Part shown: piece by piece, positions 26,830 through 36,308 of the stretch
Numbering within the stretch: the stretch's first letter is position 1
Layout of the letters: each line of letters starts with the position of its first letter
NCBI GenBank assembly: GCA_022652985.1
Contig: JALCRY010000004.1
Location: 1 to 64,000 of the forward strand
Source: Eubacteriaceae bacterium
GTDB taxonomy: Bacteria > Bacillota > Clostridia > Peptostreptococcales > Anaerovoracaceae
DNA: 64,000 nucleotides
Direction of reading: 5' to 3'
Made by a program: the position numbers and the translations under genes
The notes under the pieces: model-generated
Told to the model about the DNA's origin: nothing
Database searches by the model: none
What the model saw: only the letters and a program-made list of their open reading frames with translations

Positions 26830-27216
26830 TTATCTGATCTTGTTTTCAACATATTCTTTTATTTTGTCGAAAGATTCCTGACTGATGTAATGTTCGATCC
26901 TGCATGCATCGGCCACGGCTGTTTCCTCTGAAACGCCGATAGCCTTCAAAGCCTCGGAAAGTGTCAGATGACGTTCATACACAGCAGAAGCGGCAGTCAT
27001 GCCTTCTGCAGTCAGGGTTATATATCCGGAATCATCAATGTCTATCAGACCTTTTTCCTTCAGATGCTTCATGGCGACGCTGACACTCGGTTTAGAGAAA
27101 CCTGTTTCGTGAACGATATCTATCGACCGCACTTCAGACTGTTTTTTGTTCAGTATGAGTATCGTTTCCATGTAGTTTTCTGCAGATTCATATGTTTTTT
27201 CCATTTTATTCACCAT
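26830..27216 (-). CDS. DtxR/MntR-family metal-dependent repressor
   Basis: The 128-residue product has an N-terminal winged HTH (SAENYMETILIL, SIDIVHETGFSKPSVSVAMKHLKEKGLI) and a dimerisation/metal domain. No SH3 domain is present, so the length is that of MntR. The metal site reads ACRIEHYIS with Cys105, Glu108 and His109: the Cys is as in the iron sensor DtxR (Cys102-x2-Glu-His), whereas MntR has Glu there. Fe(II) sensing is therefore the better guess. It lies two bases after deoD and is co-transcribed with it. A second Met at codon 5 is an alternative start; neither has a strong RBS. The feoAB palindrome at 2422-2437 is a candidate target. Confidence 0.88.
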   Translation of the reverse strand: MVNKMEKTYESAENYMETILILNKKQSEVRSIDIVHETGFSKPSVSVAMKHLKEKGLIDIDDSGYITLTAEGMTAASAVYERHLTLSEALKAIGVSEETAVADACRIEHYISQESFDKIKEYVENKIR

Positions 27217-27218
27217 TA

Positions 27219-27926
27219 CTATAATACAGCTGTTTCAAGAGCCAGTACGATCATGTCTCCGTTAGCCTTAGTTCTTTCTTCAACAGTAGCTTTTTCGCCG
27301 GTAACAAAATGATCTGTTATCGTCATCATGGCCAGCGCATCGACGCCGTTGTAAGCCGCGTTCATGTAAAGCGCCGCCGCTTCCATTTCTACAGCCATTA
27401 CTCCCATTGCTGCCCACTTTTTCCACCATTCCGGATCTGCTTCGTAGAAAACGTCGCAGGAAACTATATTGCCGGCATTGATGCTGAGTTTCATTTCTTT
27501 ATTGATTTCCAGTGTTTTCTGCAGGAGATCCCAGCTTGCGCAAGGCGCGTAATTTCCGGGCAGCCTGAATGAATGCTGGTAATTGGAATCAGTGGAAGCG
27601 GATATGCCGAGGACTATATCGCCGATCCTGATATCTTTGTGGAATGATCCCGCGGTACCTATGCGGATGATCTTCTTCACTTTGTATTCGGTCATGAGTT
27701 CCCAGGAATATATGCCCATCGAAGGCATTCCCATACCGCTGCCCTGGATGGAGACAGGGACGCCTTTGTACCGTCCGGTGTATCCGTACATGTTCCTTAC
27801 ATCACTATATAGAACCGGCTCTTCCAGATAGTTCTCCGCTATGTATTTTGCCCGCAGGGGATCGCCGGGCATCAGGACACTTTCCGCTATTTCTCCCGGT
27901 TCTGCAGCATTAATATGTGTGCTCAA
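27219..27926 (-). CDS. deoD: Purine nucleoside phosphorylase (DeoD type)
   Basis: The 235-residue enzyme splits purine (deoxy)nucleosides with phosphate. STHINAAEPGEIAESVLMPGDPLRAKYIAENYL and MGMPSMGIYSWEL mark the hexameric DeoD type. VMAVEMEAAALYM is the nucleoside-binding motif, and TITDHFVTGEKATVEER carries the catalytic Asp. The start is a TTG at 27926 placed seven bases after a perfect AGGAGGT on the minus strand; it gives the usual DeoD length. The frame is open upstream to 28349 but without homology. A DtxR-type repressor follows in the same unit. Confidence 0.94.
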   Translation of the reverse strand: MSTHINAAEPGEIAESVLMPGDPLRAKYIAENYLEEPVLYSDVRNMYGYTGRYKGVPVSIQGSGMGMPSMGIYSWELMTEYKVKKIIRIGTAGSFHKDIRIGDIVLGISASTDSNYQHSFRLPGNYAPCASWDLLQKTLEINKEMKLSINAGNIVSCDVFYEADPEWWKKWAAMGVMAVEMEAAALYMNAAYNGVDALAMMTITDHFVTGEKATVEERTKANGDMIVLALETAVL

Positions 27927-27956
27927 TTGAAATACCTCCTGTAAATTATTAATGCC

Positions 27957-27985
27957 ATTATAACATATCCGGGGCGGAATGTGAT
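27957..27985 (-). promoter_or_regulatory. Candidate extended -10 promoter of deoD
   Basis: On the minus strand TGT-TATAAT ends at 27957 (hexamer 27957-27962). ATCACA at 27980-27985 (four of six -35 bases) is 17 bases upstream. The TTG start lies 31 bases downstream. Confidence 0.5.
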
Positions 27986-28104
27986 AATCCTCTGAAGATA
28001 TTGTGAATATATGGAAATTCATTGGAGATTTTTCCTGCAGGGTGATAAAATCGTCATAATAAATAAACATGACGTATGATTTTGACACACACAGAGAGGA
28101 AGAT

Positions 28105-29301
28105 ATGAAGAAGAGAGTATTTGCAGTTGTATTGAGTATAGCATTGCTGTTCACGATGTCCGTTTCGGTACAGACGGCCGGTTCAGTGGATGCTTCAGGC
28201 ATAACAAAGACATCATACAGTAATATGACAAAAGGCGTCTGGCTTGCTTTCTGCGATTTTTCATCGCTCGGGTTATATGATAAACCGCTCTCCACATATA
28301 AAAAGAATGTGAACAGTATTCTGAACAAGGCGAAGGCGGCGGGGTGCAATACCGTTTATTTCCATGTCAGAGCTTTTGATGATGCGGCATGGTATTCGAC
28401 GACGTTCAGAGCGTCAGAGTATCTGTGTCCGCATGCGCACAGCTATGCGAATGCGAAGACAGCATACCAGACAGAACTCGGCTATGATCCGTTCGGCGTT
28501 TTCGTTTCCTGCGCGGAAACGAAGGGGATAAATGTTGAGGCATATATGAATCCCTACAGGATCACATATTCCAAATTCCTGGATCCGGCCAGCCCTTACT
28601 CGAGATCGAGAGTATACAGGGCCGTCAGGGAACTGAAGGAGAATTATAATATATCGGGAATACATTTCGATGATTATTTCTACCATTCGACATCAAAGTA
28701 TCTGTACACCACAGCAGCGAGCAGATACAGCAAAAATCCGCAGGGAACGCTGAGAACGAGAAAAGGCATTACTGCTGCCGAGAAGAGAAAGAACTGCAAT
28801 CTGCTCGTCAGCGGCGTATATAAAAAGGCGCATACGGCAGTGTCATCGAAATCCACGGCTTCCGGTTCGTCTTCAGTCAAGTTCGGCATAAGCCCTGCAG
28901 GCAATTATGCAAACTGCATGGCTGCAGGCGCGGATGTCAAAACATGGTGCAGCAAGGCGGGCTATGTCGATTACATCTCTCCGCAGATATACTGGACAAA
29001 TACGTACAAGCTTCCTTCAGGTTCCTACACGAAGCTGTTCAACAGCAGGCTGAAACAGTTCCAGAGTCTCAATAAGCTCGACAAGCCTATGTATGTTGGT
29101 CTTGCTCTTTACAGAGCCGGCATCAGCGACAGCAATGATAAAGGCTGGAAGAAATACACGAACAACATCGCGACGCAGGTAAAGCGTATTTATTCGACAG
29201 GCGGGGAAGGCTATATCCTGTTCGAAGCCAGCAACCTGAAATCAAAAAGCACAGCCAAGAAAGCGGAAATCAGCAATCTCGAGCAGCTGCTCGCCGAGTA
29301 A
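28105..29301 (+). CDS. Secreted GHL10/DUF187-type glycoside-hydrolase-like protein
   Basis: The 398-residue product has a signal peptide (KKRVFAVVLSIALLFTMSVSV, cleavage near VDASG). A TIM-barrel domain follows of the GHL10 family (glycosyl-hydrolase-like 10): KGVWLAFCDFSSLGLY, CNTVYFHVRAFDDAAWYST, GINVEAYMNPYRIT, ISGIHFDDYFYHST, FGISPAGNY, VDYISPQIYW and GYILFEASNL. Family members are extracellular and thought to act on wall glycans or other carbohydrates. Asp and Glu in the HFDDYFY strand are the likely catalytic region. The start at 28105 follows AGAGAGGA. It is a single gene with its own terminator, divergent from deoD. Confidence 0.88.
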   Translation: MKKRVFAVVLSIALLFTMSVSVQTAGSVDASGITKTSYSNMTKGVWLAFCDFSSLGLYDKPLSTYKKNVNSILNKAKAAGCNTVYFHVRAFDDAAWYSTTFRASEYLCPHAHSYANAKTAYQTELGYDPFGVFVSCAETKGINVEAYMNPYRITYSKFLDPASPYSRSRVYRAVRELKENYNISGIHFDDYFYHSTSKYLYTTAASRYSKNPQGTLRTRKGITAAEKRKNCNLLVSGVYKKAHTAVSSKSTASGSSSVKFGISPAGNYANCMAAGADVKTWCSKAGYVDYISPQIYWTNTYKLPSGSYTKLFNSRLKQFQSLNKLDKPMYVGLALYRAGISDSNDKGWKKYTNNIATQVKRIYSTGGEGYILFEASNLKSKSTAKKAEISNLEQLLAE

Positions 29302-29330
29302 AACAGAATAACAAGCAGAGAAAATACTAA

Positions 29331-29356
29331 AAAAGATGGCTTATGGCCATCTTTTT
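29331..29356 (+). terminator. Terminator after the GHL10 gene
   Basis: AAAAGATGGC (29331-29340) pairs with GCCATCTTTT (29346-29355). A and T runs on both sides could also serve the convergent rpsT gene. Confidence 0.85.
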
Positions 29357-29396
29357 GATTCGCATTTAACTTATGCGCTGTGGGGACGGGTGAGCA

Positions 29397-29672
29397 TTAC
29401 TTTGAAGCTTCTTTAGCTTCGTTGAATCTCTTTGTGAGTCTGGAAACTTTTCTTGATGCAGTCTTCTTGTGATATGTACCTTTCGATACAGCCTGCATAA
29501 GTTTTTTCTCGGCAAGAAGGAGCTGCTCTTCTGCTGCTTCGAGATCGTTATCTTCGATAGCTGCGTCGAAACTCTTCAGGATAGCCTTGATATGATTCTT
29601 GACTCTCTTGTTTCTTGCTGTTTTCTTGTCTGTAACTCTGATTCTTTTTTTTGCGGATTTGATGTTTGCCAT
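29397..29672 (-). CDS. rpsT: 30S ribosomal protein S20
   Basis: This 91-residue very basic protein has the S20 opening ANIKSAKKRIRVTDKKTARNKRVK and the later AVSKGTYHKKTASRKVSRL segment, which contacts 16S rRNA in the 30S body. Length is standard. GGGGTGA precedes the ATG on the minus strand. It is divergent from lepA, an arrangement common in Firmicutes, where rpsT and lepA lie side by side. Confidence 0.97.
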   Translation of the reverse strand: MANIKSAKKRIRVTDKKTARNKRVKNHIKAILKSFDAAIEDNDLEAAEEQLLLAEKKLMQAVSKGTYHKKTASRKVSRLTKRFNEAKEASK

Positions 29673-29787
29673 TAAAATTCACCCCACTTCTTGTTTCATT
29701 TTTTTTCGTTTTATAGCAAAACTCGCAATTGACAGTATATATGATATTATCATTGAAATCAAGGGGAAAATGAAGTAGAATGCACTT

Positions 29788-31605
29788 ATGGATTCGTACA
29801 AAGACTATATTAGGAATTTCAGTATCATAGCACACATCGATCACGGCAAGTCTACTCTTGCGGACCGTATCCTGGAGAAAACAGGCATCGTGTCGAAGCA
29901 TGACATGAAAGATCAATACCTCGACAACATGGATCTGGAAAGGGAACGGGGGATCACGATCAAGCTTCAGACAACAAGACTTTCATTTAAGTCAAAAGAC
30001 GGCAATGAGTATATTTTCAATCTGATAGATACTCCGGGACATGTCGACTTCAATTATGAAGTGTCAAGAAGTCTGGCCGCATGTGAAGGCGCTGTGCTCG
30101 TAGTGGATTCGACACAGGGTGTCGAAGCTCAGACCCTCGGCAACGTATATCTTGCGCTGGACGAGGACCTTGAGATACTGCCGGTACTGAACAAGATCGA
30201 TCTTCCGAGTGCACACCCGGAAGAAGTAAGGGAAGAAATTGAAGAAGTAATAGGGATCGACGCGCATGACGCGCCGCTTGTTTCTGCGAAAGAAGGCACG
30301 GGAGTCGAAGAGCTGCTCGAGGCGATCGTGGAAAAGATTCCTTCGCCGAAGGGCGATCCGGACAAGCCGCTCAAGGCGCTGATCTTCGATTCGTATTATG
30401 ACAATTATAAAGGCGTGGTCATTCTCGCGAGGATATTCTCCGGCACAGTCCGGAAGGGCGACATGATCAGGATGATGAATACCGGGACTGTACACGAGGT
30501 CACTGAGGTAGGCACATATTCTCCGGGACATGTGCCGTGCAGTGAACTTCGGGCCGGAGAGGTAGGATACATCTGCGGAAGCATAAAACAGGTCAGAGAC
30601 GCGCGTGTGGGCGATACCATAACTCTGAACGACAACCCGACAAAAACGCCTCTGAGAGGCTATAAGAAGGCTCAGTCGATGGTTTACTGCGGAATATATC
30701 CGGCAGGGACAGAAAAATACGACAATGTCAAGGATGCTCTGGAAAAACTGCAGGTGAATGACGCGGCATTCGATTTCGAACCGGAGACATCACAGGCTCT
30801 CGGATACGGTTTCAGATGCGGTTTCCTGGGGCTGTTGCATATGGAGATCATCGTGGAGAGGCTGGAGCGCGAGTTTGACCTGGAGGTCATCACGACTTCG
30901 CCGAGTGTTATTTACCGCGTCATCAGGACTGACGGGACGGAAATGATGATCGAAAATCCGAGCAACCTGCCGGAAGCAACGGAGATCGACCATATCGAAG
31001 AGCCGATAGTCAAGGCCGATATAATGATACCGAACGAATATGTGGGGAATATCATGGAATTGTGCCAGAACCGGCGGGGCAAACTTCTTGACATGGAATA
31101 CATTACTGCCACCAGAGTGACGCTGCATTACGAGATGCCGCTGAACGAGGTCATCTATGATTTTTTCGATGCACTCAAATCCAAGACCAGAGGTTATGGT
31201 TCGCTCGATTATGAGTTCATCAGATATGAAAGATCAAAGCTGGTGAAGCTGGATATCATGCTTAACAAGGAGCTTGTGGATGCGTTCTCGATGATAGTGC
31301 ATGAGTCGGAGGCATATGCACGGGGACGCTTCGTCTGCGAAAAGCTCAAGGAAGTTATCCCGATGCATCAGTTCGAAGTGCCTATACAGGCCTGCATAGG
31401 GCAGAAGATCATCGCCAGGGAAACTGTCCGCGCATACAGAAAAGACGTTATTGCCAAGTGCTACGGCGGAGACATTTCGAGAAAGAAAAAACTTCTCGAA
31501 AAGCAGAAAGAGGGCAAGAAAAGGATGCGTCAGTTCGGATCCGTAGAAGTTCCTCAGGAGGCGTTCACTGCAGTGCTTAAGTATGATGATAATAAGGGGA
31601 GTTAA
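29788..31605 (+). CDS. lepA: Elongation factor 4 (LepA)
   Basis: The 605-residue translational GTPase is thought to act on stalled or mistranslocated ribosomes. G1 reads AHIDHGKST, the switch region is [11 protein letters not shown] and G3 is [20 protein letters not shown] follows. The LepA-specific C-terminal domain ends in [23 protein letters not shown] and [25 protein letters not shown]. The length of ~600 is standard. The ribosome site before the ATG at 29788 is weak. An ABM-type small gene follows after one base. Confidence 0.96.
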   Translation: MDSYKDYIRNFSIIAHIDHGKSTLADRILEKTGIVSKHDMKDQYLDNMDLERERGITIKLQTTRLSFKSKDGNEYIFNLIDTPGHVDFNYEVSRSLAACEGAVLVVDSTQGVEAQTLGNVYLALDEDLEILPVLNKIDLPSAHPEEVREEIEEVIGIDAHDAPLVSAKEGTGVEELLEAIVEKIPSPKGDPDKPLKALIFDSYYDNYKGVVILARIFSGTVRKGDMIRMMNTGTVHEVTEVGTYSPGHVPCSELRAGEVGYICGSIKQVRDARVGDTITLNDNPTKTPLRGYKKAQSMVYCGIYPAGTEKYDNVKDALEKLQVNDAAFDFEPETSQALGYGFRCGFLGLLHMEIIVERLEREFDLEVITTSPSVIYRVIRTDGTEMMIENPSNLPEATEIDHIEEPIVKADIMIPNEYVGNIMELCQNRRGKLLDMEYITATRVTLHYEMPLNEVIYDFFDALKSKTRGYGSLDYEFIRYERSKLVKLDIMLNKELVDAFSMIVHESEAYARGRFVCEKLKEVIPMHQFEVPIQACIGQKIIARETVRAYRKDVIAKCYGGDISRKKKLLEKQKEGKKRMRQFGSVEVPQEAFTAVLKYDDNKGS

Positions 31606-31606
31606 A

Positions 31607-31894
31607 ATGATCACGTTGAACGTAACATATTATTGTAAACCGGGGAAAAGAGAAGAATTCATAGATGCCCTGAAAAGACTGGAAATGCGCAAAAATTCGC
31701 GAGGCGAAGCCGGAAATATCAAGTATGATTATTTCGTTTCGCTCCACGATCCCAACAGATTGTTCCTGCTCGAACAGTGGAGAGACGACATCGCACTCAC
31801 GAATCACGGCGGACAGCCGTTTTTCAAGAAGCTCGGGAGCCTCAAGGAAACTTACGTTGAAGAAACGGTTATCGAAAAATATTACCAGGATTAG
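31607..31894 (+). CDS. ABM-domain putative quinol monooxygenase
   Basis: The 95-residue product has the antibiotic-biosynthesis-monooxygenase ferredoxin-like fold: TLNVTYYCKPGKREEFIDAL, a KYDYFVSLHDPNRLFLLEQWRDDIAL core with the E-Q-W motif, and HGGQPFFKKLG. Relatives such as YgiN oxidise quinols or small aromatic compounds, or have unknown roles. ATG 31607 follows GGGGAG and lies directly after the lepA stop, so it is probably read with lepA. It converges on ygeY with one base between the stops. Confidence 0.85.
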   Translation: MITLNVTYYCKPGKREEFIDALKRLEMRKNSRGEAGNIKYDYFVSLHDPNRLFLLEQWRDDIALTNHGGQPFFKKLGSLKETYVEETVIEKYYQD

Positions 31895-31895
31895 A

Positions 31896-33044
31896 TCACA
31901 GTCTGCCTATGAGCTCGCAGTATACACTGCGGGCTTCTTTTATTTTTGAGACTTCGCAGCGTTCGTTCGTCATGTGAGCGAGTTTGTATTCGCCGGGACC
32001 GAAGCCTATTGTCGGTATGCCCATCGATACAGGCGTGACAGCATTCGTGCCGAAATCCCAGAAGTCATAGCGCGAAGGTTCCGTGCCGGTGACGTCTCCG
32101 ACTGCGGAGCGGAGCGCTTTCGCCAGCGGCGCGTCTCTGGAAATGTTCCATGGATCGTGCATAGGTTCATAAACAAGTTCGGCGCCTTTCCAGGAGGTGT
32201 GTCTCAGTGTGCCGACTTTCCAGTCGGCTCTTCTGCCGGATACGAGGCGGTCCATTTCCTCTCTTACCATATCGAGCGTTTCACCGGGAGCAAGGCGCCG
32301 GTCGAGATATATCGAGCATTCGCTCGGGACCGCATTGAGCGAAGCGCTGACGCAGGAAATATCGGAAAGAACTATCGTGCCGTGGATCTCGTCTGCACGG
32401 AAAAGGCTGCTGTTGAGCGCTTCGACATCCCGGATGATCCCGGCCATTTCATATACGGCGTTGATGCCTTTTTCGGGAGCGGATCCGTGGGAGGAGATGC
32501 CGTGCGTCGTGATTTCGATCTGAGCCTTGCCCTTGTGGCCCAGCGTGATGACATTTCCGCTCGGTTCGCATATGATGCAGTAATGCGGCTTCAGCGAAAG
32601 TTCTCGGTACAGGTGTTTCAAGTTCTCTCCGTCGCAGTATTCCTCACATACTGAACCTGTGACATATACAGTTTTGCCGTCGGTGTATCCTTTGTCACGG
32701 GCAGCGGCCGCACCATAGATGCTTGCGCAGAAGGCCGATTTCATATCTACGCTTCCGCGTCCCCAGAGATATCCGTCTTTTATTGCACCGTCGAAAGGCG
32801 GCACTTCCCATTCGTCCGGATCATCGACCCTGACGGTATCCATATGAGAATCAAAGTGTATGATCTTCGGACCGTTTCCTATGATGCCGACGACATTTCC
32901 CGTTTCGTCGATGAATGCCCGGTCATATCCCAGAGATTCCATCTCGGCGGCCGCTGCCCCGGCAAAATCTCCCTCTTCATCAGAATAGCTTCTTGTTCTG
33001 ACTGCGCGCTGTGCGAAGTCAATCAGTTTTTCATCATTCATCAT
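31896..33044 (-). CDS. ygeY: YgeY-type M20 family hydrolase
   Basis: The 382-residue M20 metallohydrolase has the zinc-binding pattern HFDSHMDTV (His67), GRGSVDMKSAF (Asp100) and GSVCEEYCDGE (Glu134/Glu135), then an ISSHGSAPEKGINAV dimerisation region. The E. coli homologue YgeY lies beside ygeX (diaminopropionate ammonia-lyase), exactly as here, and is named a selenium-metabolism-linked hydrolase by genomic context. Its substrate is unproven; a peptide or acylated diamino acid is plausible. The start at 33044 is eight bases from AAGGAGA. The gene overlaps the end of dpaL by 11 bases. Confidence 0.87.
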   Translation of the reverse strand: MMNDEKLIDFAQRAVRTRSYSDEEGDFAGAAAAEMESLGYDRAFIDETGNVVGIIGNGPKIIHFDSHMDTVRVDDPDEWEVPPFDGAIKDGYLWGRGSVDMKSAFCASIYGAAAARDKGYTDGKTVYVTGSVCEEYCDGENLKHLYRELSLKPHYCIICEPSGNVITLGHKGKAQIEITTHGISSHGSAPEKGINAVYEMAGIIRDVEALNSSLFRADEIHGTIVLSDISCVSASLNAVPSECSIYLDRRLAPGETLDMVREEMDRLVSGRRADWKVGTLRHTSWKGAELVYEPMHDPWNISRDAPLAKALRSAVGDVTGTEPSRYDFWDFGTNAVTPVSMGIPTIGFGPGEYKLAHMTNERCEVSKIKEARSVYCELIGRL

Positions 33045-34113
33045 CTTCGATTTCTCCTTCCGTATTGAAAAGCAATATTCTTGAGTCGCTGTCAAGTTTC
33101 AGCTGCAGGCGTTCCGCGGCGTAAGAGGGATCGGTCAGGACTGTTTCTATGACACCGAGTCCGACAGCTCCGCATTCGCCCGAGGAAAATGCCCGATCGG
33201 TCCCGGCAGGATGCCTGGCACGTTCCATGCCTTTATATGTGACGGCGTCGCTGCATTTAATAAAAACATCTGTTCTGGACATAAGATAAGGGTAATTAAC
33301 GAAGTTCGGCTCACCGCAGTTGAGACCTGCCATCGCGGTTTCAGGGCCGCCGCCGATACATATTTTTTTACCCGCGGCTGCGGATTCGTAATAGCAGGCG
33401 GCAGGAGCCGCTTCAATGATCCCGATGAAGGGAAGACGGCTGCCGCAGACGCTTTCCAGATAAGCAATTACTCCTCCCGCCAGTGAGCCCACGCCTGCCT
33501 GTATGAACAGATGTGTCGGCATCTCGTCGGCCTGTGCAAGTACCTCGCGCATCATAGTCGAATAACCGCAGGTTATATATCCCGGTATTTCCGTATACCC
33601 GGGGAGAGCAGTATCCTGCACGAGCGTCCAGGCGCTTTTTTCGGCCTCGGCAGCCGCACATCTCACTGTGTCGTCGTAGTTCATTTCCATAACTTCAACG
33701 GAGGCGCCGTATTTTTCTATTTGCCTGATGCGGCGGCTTTCAGCGCCGCGCGGCATTAAGATCCTGCAGGGGATACCCATTTTCTGCGCAATCCAGGCAA
33801 GGGCTTTGCCGTGATTGCCGTCTGTGCAGGAGATAAAACCGCGGATGTCTTTGCTGTATTTCTGAGCTGCCATATATGCAGCGTAACTGGCGCCGAGACC
33901 CTTGAAGGCATTGAGCCCGAAACGCTCAGACTCATCTTTCATCAGTATTGAACCGACACCGGTCTCCGCAGCCAGAGATTTAAGCCCGATCAGCGGTGTC
34001 GGGCGGTACCCGGCAATAGTTCTGTGGAATTCATAAGCCTGGTCAAAACCGCTTACCGGCGGAACGGCATATGAACCTTTCATATTATTTTCGATTATAC
34101 TTAACTGTTTCAT
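33034..34113 (-). CDS. dpaL: Diaminopropionate ammonia-lyase
   Basis: The 359-residue PLP enzyme splits 2,3-diaminopropionate to pyruvate and two ammonia. The Schiff-base Lys71 lies in ERFGLNAFKGLGASYA; CTDGNHGKALAWIAQKMG and TCGYSTMMREV follow. An IQAGVGSLAGG glycine loop binds the PLP phosphate. It is somewhat shorter than the ~400-residue E. coli YgeX, mainly because of trimmed termini. GGAGG precedes the ATG at 34113. The overlap with ygeY shows a two-gene catabolic unit, divergent from an AraC regulator that may control it. Confidence 0.9.
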   Translation of the reverse strand: MKQLSIIENNMKGSYAVPPVSGFDQAYEFHRTIAGYRPTPLIGLKSLAAETGVGSILMKDESERFGLNAFKGLGASYAAYMAAQKYSKDIRGFISCTDGNHGKALAWIAQKMGIPCRILMPRGAESRRIRQIEKYGASVEVMEMNYDDTVRCAAAEAEKSAWTLVQDTALPGYTEIPGYITCGYSTMMREVLAQADEMPTHLFIQAGVGSLAGGVIAYLESVCGSRLPFIGIIEAAPAACYYESAAAGKKICIGGGPETAMAGLNCGEPNFVNYPYLMSRTDVFIKCSDAVTYKGMERARHPAGTDRAFSSGECGAVGLGVIETVLTDPSYAAERLQLKLDSDSRILLFNTEGEIEDDE

Positions 34114-34208
34114 TTCTCTGCCTCCTGATTTTATTATATTGACTCCGGGCAGAAATAATATAATAATATTAATGAAAAATATCGTAATATTGACATTGGA
34201 GGCCGATC

Positions 34209-35102
34209 ATGCAGATCTATGATATTCCCGTCGACAGTTCCCACAAAGAAACGACAGGCCACGGCACCGAAGAATTCCGCTTCGCGCTGTACGATACGCG
34301 TATAAGCAGCAATATCCTCGGCCGCATCGTCTGGCACTGGCACGATGAACTGCAGTTCTGCACAGTGCTAGAAGGCATCGTGGATTTCCACGTGCGCGGA
34401 GATATGATCACAGTAGGCGAAGGCGAGGGAATATTCATCAACGTCGGACAGCTGCACGAAGCGCTGAATCATCCTGGGAGCAGCGGCAGATACATGTGCG
34501 TTGATTTCCATCCTGATCTCATATCTGGCCCGGCAGTCAGCATCATCAGATCGTTATATGTTCGTCCGTATATTACGGAAAACAGTCTGCCATATCTCAA
34601 AATAGAGAGAGGCGGCGTTATGATCGGTGAACTGCTGGAGCTCGCCGGCATATATGAAAAGAAAGAAAAAGGATATGAAATAGATATCGAAATATTGCTC
34701 CTGCAGATATGGAAAAGGCTGATCGCGTCGATGAAGCCTGCGGAGACGGATGAAGAGCCGGACGGCGGCCAGCAGCGGATAAAAGAAATAATTCGCTGGA
34801 TCGATGCGCATTACACAGAGAGGTTCGACCTCAGCACGCTTGCCGGACATGTCGGACTTTCAAAAAGTTATTGCTGCCGCGAATTCAAAAAGAGAATGAA
34901 CTGCACGATCTCGGATTTCCTGCTTGAAAGACGTCTCTCCGCAGCGACGGAAATGCTCACATCTTCGGATGATCCCGTTACGGAGATCGCCTACAGCTGC
35001 GGGTTTGGAAGCACAAGCTATTTTATAGAAAAATTCCGCACCGCCAGCGGCTGCACTCCGCTGACTTACAGAAAGAAATTTTATTATAAAATAAGTAGCT
35101 AA
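34209..35102 (+). CDS. AraC-family transcriptional regulator
   Basis: The 297-residue product has an N-terminal cupin-like sensor (HWHDELQFCTVLEGIVDFHVRG, GEGIFINVGQLHEALN) and a C-terminal double HTH (ERFDLSTLAGHVGLSKSYCCREFKKRMNCTISDFL, VTEIAYSCGFGSTSYFIEKFRTASGCTPLTYRKKF). It would act as a DNA-binding activator responding to a small ligand. It is divergent from dpaL-ygeY with a 95-base intergenic region containing AATATTA/TAATATT inverted words, so control of diaminopropionate use is the natural guess. ATG 34209 follows GGAGGCC. Confidence 0.9.
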   Translation: MQIYDIPVDSSHKETTGHGTEEFRFALYDTRISSNILGRIVWHWHDELQFCTVLEGIVDFHVRGDMITVGEGEGIFINVGQLHEALNHPGSSGRYMCVDFHPDLISGPAVSIIRSLYVRPYITENSLPYLKIERGGVMIGELLELAGIYEKKEKGYEIDIEILLLQIWKRLIASMKPAETDEEPDGGQQRIKEIIRWIDAHYTERFDLSTLAGHVGLSKSYCCREFKKRMNCTISDFLLERRLSAATEMLTSSDDPVTEIAYSCGFGSTSYFIEKFRTASGCTPLTYRKKFYYKISS

Positions 35103-35142
35103 TGAGGAAAGGCAATGTTATACTTTTATCGAGGCAATCTTT

Positions 35143-36297
35143 ATGGAACAGACACTTGGACTATATATCCATATACCGTTCTGCGAAAGGAAGTGTAAAT
35201 ATTGCGGCTTCCTTTCTTTGGACAGGGTAAATGATCCCGGGCGGAAAAAGTACATCGGTGCACTCAGGAAAGAGCTGACGATGTACGGTGAACTGTGCGC
35301 GGGAATATCTGTCGACACAGTGTTTATAGGAGGCGGTACGCCTTCTCTTCTCGATGCTGCGGATATCGGGGCGTTAATGTCGTGCGTGCGTGACTCGTTC
35401 AGTGTCGCGCCGGACGCGGAAGTCACGATCGAAGCAAATCCCAATTCTCTGACAGAAGAAAAATTGAAAATATATGCAGCGGCAGGGATAAACCGTCTCA
35501 GTATCGGGGTGCAGTCTTTCAGCGATGACGTACTTCGTACGCTGGGGAGGATCCACGACAGCAGGAGCGCAGTTTCAGCATACGAGACCGCGCGCGGATG
35601 CGGGTTCGATAATATCAATATCGACCTCATGTCGGGCATTCCGTCGCAGACGTTCGCACAGTGGAAAAGCACAGTGAGCGAAGTACTCAGGCTCAGACCG
35701 GAGCATATATCCTTCTACAGCCTGCAGCTGGAAGAGGGCACGCCTTTTTACGAAAGCTACAAAAACGGAGAAATGGATCTGGTCGACGATGTGCTCGACC
35801 GCGGGATGTACCACTATGCGGCAGACGCGTTCAAAGCGGAAGGATACGAACATTACGAGATATCAAATGCCGCGCTTCCCGGCAGAGAATGCAGGCATAA
35901 TCTGAAATACTGGTCGCTCCGCGAATACATAGGAGCTGGTCTCGGTGCCTCTTCATATTTTGACGGCCGGCGGTACGCTGATCTGACTTCACTCGGGGAA
36001 TATATTGCCGCAGCTGAAAGCGGCCGCATTCCTGCGGACAGCAGCACTGTGCATGAAGACACAGAAAGCGACAGTATGGGGATATACTGCTTCACTTCAC
36101 TGCGTACTTCCAGGGGCATAGATCTGCTGGAATTCGAGAAACTGTTCGGCAGGTCGCTGTACAAAGCATACAGTTCAGCAATAGGGAAAATTGGCGGTTA
36201 TATCGCGGATGGATATATTCATGCGGACGGCCGGTTCCTGTCGCTGACGGAAAAGGGGATAGACTGCTCGAACGATATAATGTCCGAGTTTGTTTGA
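35143..36297 (+). CDS. hemW: Heme chaperone HemW (coproporphyrinogen III oxidase-like radical SAM)
   Basis: The 384-residue radical SAM protein has its [4Fe-4S] cysteines at 14, 18 and 21 ([10 protein letters not shown]). [25 protein letters not shown] and the C-terminal HemN-like domain ([24 protein letters not shown]) follow. Proteins of this type without the extra N-terminal Cys of true HemN act as heme-transfer chaperones. The next-door usual partner is lepA, which lies about 3.5 kb upstream here. The ATG at 35143 has a weak ribosome site (AGGCAATCTTT). glpK starts 11 bases after its stop. Confidence 0.88.
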   Translation: MEQTLGLYIHIPFCERKCKYCGFLSLDRVNDPGRKKYIGALRKELTMYGELCAGISVDTVFIGGGTPSLLDAADIGALMSCVRDSFSVAPDAEVTIEANPNSLTEEKLKIYAAAGINRLSIGVQSFSDDVLRTLGRIHDSRSAVSAYETARGCGFDNINIDLMSGIPSQTFAQWKSTVSEVLRLRPEHISFYSLQLEEGTPFYESYKNGEMDLVDDVLDRGMYHYAADAFKAEGYEHYEISNAALPGRECRHNLKYWSLREYIGAGLGASSYFDGRRYADLTSLGEYIAAAESGRIPADSSTVHEDTESDSMGIYCFTSLRTSRGIDLLEFEKLFGRSLYKAYSSAIGKIGGYIADGYIHADGRFLSLTEKGIDCSNDIMSEFV

Positions 36298-36308
36298 AAG
36301 GAGTGTAT

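Noticed and set aside
27927-28349. Long N-terminal extension of DeoD
   Set aside because: The extra 141 codons show no homology and overlap the intergenic promoter region. The TTG at 27926 has a perfect AGGAGGT and gives the usual DeoD length.
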